This document shows, piece after piece, positions 61,331 through 64,000 of a DNA stretch of 64,000 nucleotides. Made by a program: the position numbers and the translations under genes. Below the pieces are notes generated by a model, which was given only the letters and a program-made list of their open reading frames with translations, was not told where the DNA came from and made no database searches. The DNA comes from Geminocystis sp. NIES-3709. Its GTDB lineage: Bacteria; Cyanobacteriota; Cyanobacteriia; Cyanobacteriales; Cyanobacteriaceae. The stretch is from assembly GCF_001548115.1 (NCBI RefSeq), contig NZ_AP014821.1, forward strand, positions 3,537,262 to 3,601,261, given 5' to 3'. Position 1 is the first letter of the stretch; each line of letters starts with the position of its first letter.

Positions 61331-61856
61331 ATAACTATCCCACCGGAAAATGTATTATCAACATCAATAATTACTATTCTCTATTGATTGTGAGATATTA
61401 ATTAAGTAACACCACCTTTAACATTTTGACTTTGACAGGTTTTCTATCAAAAGAAATATTATGATTAATTAGAGTTGGGATAATCAATGAAAAAACCAAT
61501 AATGGCATTGTAATAATCCCCTCAATGGTTAAAAAAATTATTTACTAAAATTAGCTTATTTTCAAAGCTAGTTGCAAATATTTATTAATTAAATTAATAT
61601 ATCAATATAGCAAAATAGATTTTTAAATGCAAGTATTTTGCAATAATTTTAATTAGTTGGAACATTGAAAAGATAAAGATTAAATTATGAGGTATCGGCA
61701 AGATTTTTCATCAAAAACTCAGCATTTTTGACCTTTTTTTCTTTAAAACAAGTTTATAGTTTTATGTATATACAAAATCTCAACGCTTTGATTTTTGATT
61801 ATTTAACCTAATACCTACTCCTCATCAAAATACTTTTTTAGTAACCCCTAATTATT
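61331..61856. other. Gene-free region before the helicase gene
   Basis: About 525 bp of AT-rich sequence between divergent genes. Near 61803 there is a tail of the taatacct degenerate repeat. No RNA gene, terminator or complete small frame was recognised. Confidence 0.45.
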
Positions 61857-63344
61857 ATGAGTCGTTCTAGTAAACTAACTTACGATCGAGGTACTTTAAT
61901 CTTACATCCACCACCAAAAGGAAAGGCATGGATTGATTTTGCCACATGGGATGACAGAATTGAGAAGTTTCGCATACCTGCTATTTATTATCATTCCCTG
62001 ACTCAGACTTTAAAAGAAAATGACATACCTTTTATTGATTCTGCTAAAGAATTTTTCTCCTTAGAGATTGTTAATTGTGATGAAAAAACCCCTTATATTC
62101 ATCAGCAAGAAGCATTACAAGCATGGAAAAATGCTAATGGTAGAGGAGTAGTGGTGTTACCAACAGCGGCAGGAAAAACCTATTTGGCACAATTAGCTAT
62201 AATTGATACCAAGCAAACTACTTTAATTGTTGTACCCACCTTAGATTTAATGCAACAGTGGTATGCACAACTAGAGATGGCTTTTCCCAAGACAAAAATT
62301 GGATTACTTGGGGGAGGTTCTCATGATAATACTCCAGTTCTAGTCTCTACCTATCACAGTGCGGCTATTCATGCTACTGCTTTGGGAAATCTTTATGGTT
62401 TACTGATTTTTGATGAATGTCATCATTTACCTACGGATTTTTTTCAGGCAATTGCAGAAGAATCTATTGCCCCTTATAGACTCGGTTTAACCGCTACCCC
62501 AGAAAGAGGAGATGGTAGTCATCGTCATTTAGATAAGTTAATCGGTAAAGTTGTTTATCGGAAAACCTCGAAGGAGTTATCCGGAGATGCTTTAGCGGAA
62601 TATAAGGTTATCCCTATAAAAGTACAACTCACCCCCGAAGAAAAGGAAAAGTATCAAACTGCTATCCAAATTCGTAATGATTTCCTACGTCAAGCCAAAA
62701 TTTCTCTTTCTAGTATGGATGGATGGCAACAATTTATTAAAGCCAGCGCTCGATCGAGTCAAGGAAGACGTGCTATGTTAGCTCATAGAGAGTCAAAAGA
62801 AATAGCAGGGGGAACATCCGCTAAACTAAGAGTATTAATTCAACTAATAGAAGAACATTATCCAGACAAAATCCTTATTTTTACTAACGACAACGCTACA
62901 GTTTATCGCATTTCTCAACAATACCTAATACCGGCTATAACCCATCAAACTCCTGTTAAAGAGCGTCATCAAATCTTAACAAAATATCGTCAAGGGGACT
63001 ATAAAATTTTAGTGGCATCCCATGTTTTAAATGAAGGGGTGGACGTTCCTGATGCTAAAATAGCTATTATCTTATCGGGTACTGGTTCAACTAGGGAATA
63101 TATCCAAAGACTAGGGCGCATTTTGCGTAAAGCCAACCAAAAAGAGAAACTAGCGATTCTTTATGAAGTCATTGCTGAAAACACTACCGATGAAAAAACC
63201 GCCGCTAGACGTAAAGGAGAAGGCTATCAAGTAGATAAAAAACCATCTCAAGGACAAATCTTATTATACCCCCACCACGATCGACAAAACTCCACCTTAA
63301 AAGCGGCTGAATCTAAACCTCCTTATAATCAGAATGACGAATAG
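61857..63344 (+). CDS. XPB-like superfamily 2 DNA helicase
   Basis: A 495-residue helicase of the XPB/Rad25-like group. Walker A is VLPTAAGKTYLAQ near residue 100, motif II is FDECHHLP near 185, motif III TATPERGDG near 213, then VASHVLNEGVDVPDAK and YIQRLGRILRKANQ (motif VI). The N-terminal 70 residues match the small damage-recognition-like domain that precedes bacterial XPB. Such genes often lie beside a DUF790 nuclease, but here the neighbour is a tRNA methyltransferase in the opposite direction. A DNA-repair role is inferred. Confidence 0.9.
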   Translation: MSRSSKLTYDRGTLILHPPPKGKAWIDFATWDDRIEKFRIPAIYYHSLTQTLKENDIPFIDSAKEFFSLEIVNCDEKTPYIHQQEALQAWKNANGRGVVVLPTAAGKTYLAQLAIIDTKQTTLIVVPTLDLMQQWYAQLEMAFPKTKIGLLGGGSHDNTPVLVSTYHSAAIHATALGNLYGLLIFDECHHLPTDFFQAIAEESIAPYRLGLTATPERGDGSHRHLDKLIGKVVYRKTSKELSGDALAEYKVIPIKVQLTPEEKEKYQTAIQIRNDFLRQAKISLSSMDGWQQFIKASARSSQGRRAMLAHRESKEIAGGTSAKLRVLIQLIEEHYPDKILIFTNDNATVYRISQQYLIPAITHQTPVKERHQILTKYRQGDYKILVASHVLNEGVDVPDAKIAIILSGTGSTREYIQRLGRILRKANQKEKLAILYEVIAENTTDEKTAARRKGEGYQVDKKPSQGQILLYPHHDRQNSTLKAAESKPPYNQNDE

Positions 63345-63354
63345 AGAAGAAAAT

Positions 63355-64000
63355 TTATGAAAACCAACGTTTTTTCCATTGGCTAGTAGGTTCTAATATA
63401 CTAATAGACTGTTCTTTTTCTCTACGAGATATGATCATTTCTGCGGTATCTTGAAAAGTATAATCTCGAAAAGGAATTGCCGCACGAGTTTGTAAATGTT
63501 CCAGTTCCATCTGTGTTAAAGGTGATAATGGTTGAAGTCCTTTTGTTGCAATAGTTCCCGGAGATCTTCTTCCCACAGAAAGATTATTGCCAATGGTGAA
63601 ACCAGCTAGTTGAAAAGCCTTACGCACCCCCGCCGAACAAGAATAAGTAGCAATGATCCCATTTTGATTTAAACTCTTACTCACCAGAGATAGAAATTCT
63701 ACAGTCCATAATTGAGGACATTTAGGAGGAGAAAAAGGATCGAGGAATATAGCATCAGCTTGGAAATTTTCAGCTACTAATGTTTGTATTGTTTGTCTTG
63801 CATCTCCTATCAATAATCGCATTTTTATTAAAGGTAAATTAACTTTTTTTTCTGCTAATAATTGGGTTAAAATTTTAATAATATCTGATGACCAATGATG
63901 TAATAAATTATTTTTTATGGCTTGATAAGGTACAGTTTCGTCTAATTCTAAGGCAATAATTTCGATTGAACATTGAGAATTGAGTTTAATAATATAATCT
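63355..64000 (-). CDS. MnmD-like tRNA methyltransferase (5' end beyond window)
   Basis: The frame is open from the stop at 63355 to the window edge, so an apparent start at 63822 is only an internal Met; residues such as IALELDETVPYQAIKNN precede it. The SAM-dependent domain has MRLLIGDARQTIQTL, ADAIFLDPFSPPKCPQLWTV with the catalytic DPFSP, and GIIATYSCSAGVRKAFQLAG. This is the MnmD/MnmC(o)-type enzyme that methylates nm5U34 in tRNA wobble positions. The oxidoreductase half of bifunctional MnmC is absent at the C-terminus, so it is a stand-alone MnmD. Confidence 0.88.
   Translation of the reverse strand, partial: DYIIKLNSQCSIEIIALELDETVPYQAIKNNLLHHWSSDIIKILTQLLAEKKVNLPLIKMRLLIGDARQTIQTLVAENFQADAIFLDPFSPPKCPQLWTVEFLSLVSKSLNQNGIIATYSCSAGVRKAFQLAGFTIGNNLSVGRRSPGTIATKGLQPLSPLTQMELEHLQTRAAIPFRDYTFQDTAEMIISRREKEQSISILEPTSQWKKRWFS

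Noticed and set aside
60632-61334. Long plus-strand frames over the phosphatase gene (165 and 199 codons) rich in Pro-Ser or Phe-Thr repeats
   Set aside because: They result from the 54-bp tandem repeat lacking stops in several frames; the minus-strand frame has signal peptide, ribosome binding site and a real domain.
63355-63822. A 155-residue MnmD starting at 63822
   Set aside because: The frame is open upstream to the window edge with matching family sequence, so the Met is internal and the gene is cut by the window.
1-64000. CRISPR array, prophage, toxin-antitoxin or defence cluster
   Set aside because: No regular spaced repeats, phage structural genes or recognised defence domains were found; repeats present are IS- or MITE-like or coding.

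Overview
The window is chromosomal DNA from a low-GC (roughly one third G+C) unicellular cyanobacterium, most like the Geminocystis/Cyanobacterium/Synechocystis branch. The evidence is the split RNA polymerase beta' subunit (RpoC2), PSRP-3/Ycf65, a DnaK3-type chaperone, a ValRS carrying a CAAD membrane domain, a PAP/fibrillin protein, several cyanobacterial DUF families (DUF1823, DUF3134, DUF3153, DUF4079, DUF3465), and very frequent CGATCG/GCGATCGC (HIP1-type) octamers. No CRISPR array, prophage, defence island or secondary-metabolite cluster was seen.

Layout. 0.3-8.9 kb: rpsT, tatD, rpoB, rpoC2, with rpoC1 absent from its usual place, then a clear terminator. 8.95-10.3 kb: an IS701-like element with a frameshifted transposase, sitting exactly at the stop codon of purE. 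10.3-20.6 kb: purE, a PabC-like lyase, a class I aminotransferase, two FHA-domain proteins around a membrane protein (one is FHA-PAS-GGDEF-EAL with degenerate catalytic motifs), a TPR protein and Ppx/GppA. 20.6-27.1 kb: a HAD/OGFr-like/methyltransferase operon in which the OGFr gene has an in-frame nonsense codon, then PSRP-3, a YiaA/B-like protein, an alcohol dehydrogenase, 5-formyl-THF cyclo-ligase and glmM. 27.2-35.6 kb: an IS5-like fragment, dnaK3, and the rimP-nusA-rnpM-infB operon, preceded by a terminator-like leader hairpin. 35.6-36.9 kb: a pile of nested, broken insertion sequences next to tRNA-Thr(CGT). 37-48.7 kb: valS with CAAD, a vWA protein, ddl, a stand-alone receiver, a DUF1348 protein, a DUF3153 lipoprotein, mutT-cobM and a dehydrogenase. 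48.8-64 kb: small cyanobacterial conserved genes, a prohibitin, glyS, ilvD, a possibly foreign orphan gene, a ferredoxin-MBL fusion, a PiuC-type dioxygenase, a secreted histidine phosphatase with a 54-bp tandem repeat, an XPB-like helicase and a 5'-partial MnmD methyltransferase.

Most genes are housekeeping: transcription (rpoB, rpoC2, nusA), translation (rpsT, infB, rimP, valS, glyS, PSRP-3), cell wall (glmM, ddl), cofactors and amino acids (pabC-like, 5-FCL, cobM, ilvD) and proteostasis (dnaK3, prohibitin). The non-routine content is mobile DNA: one full-length IS701-like copy, a 182-bp non-autonomous element with matching ends inserted in another IS, two or more decayed IS5-family elements, a family of about 140-bp MITE-like repeats (three copies) and a 96-bp element with imperfect inverted ends. 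I found no convincing wholly new system. The best leads are the IS/MITE relationships, the nonsense-interrupted OGFr gene, the rimP leader hairpin, the FHA cluster and the repeat-expanded phosphatase.
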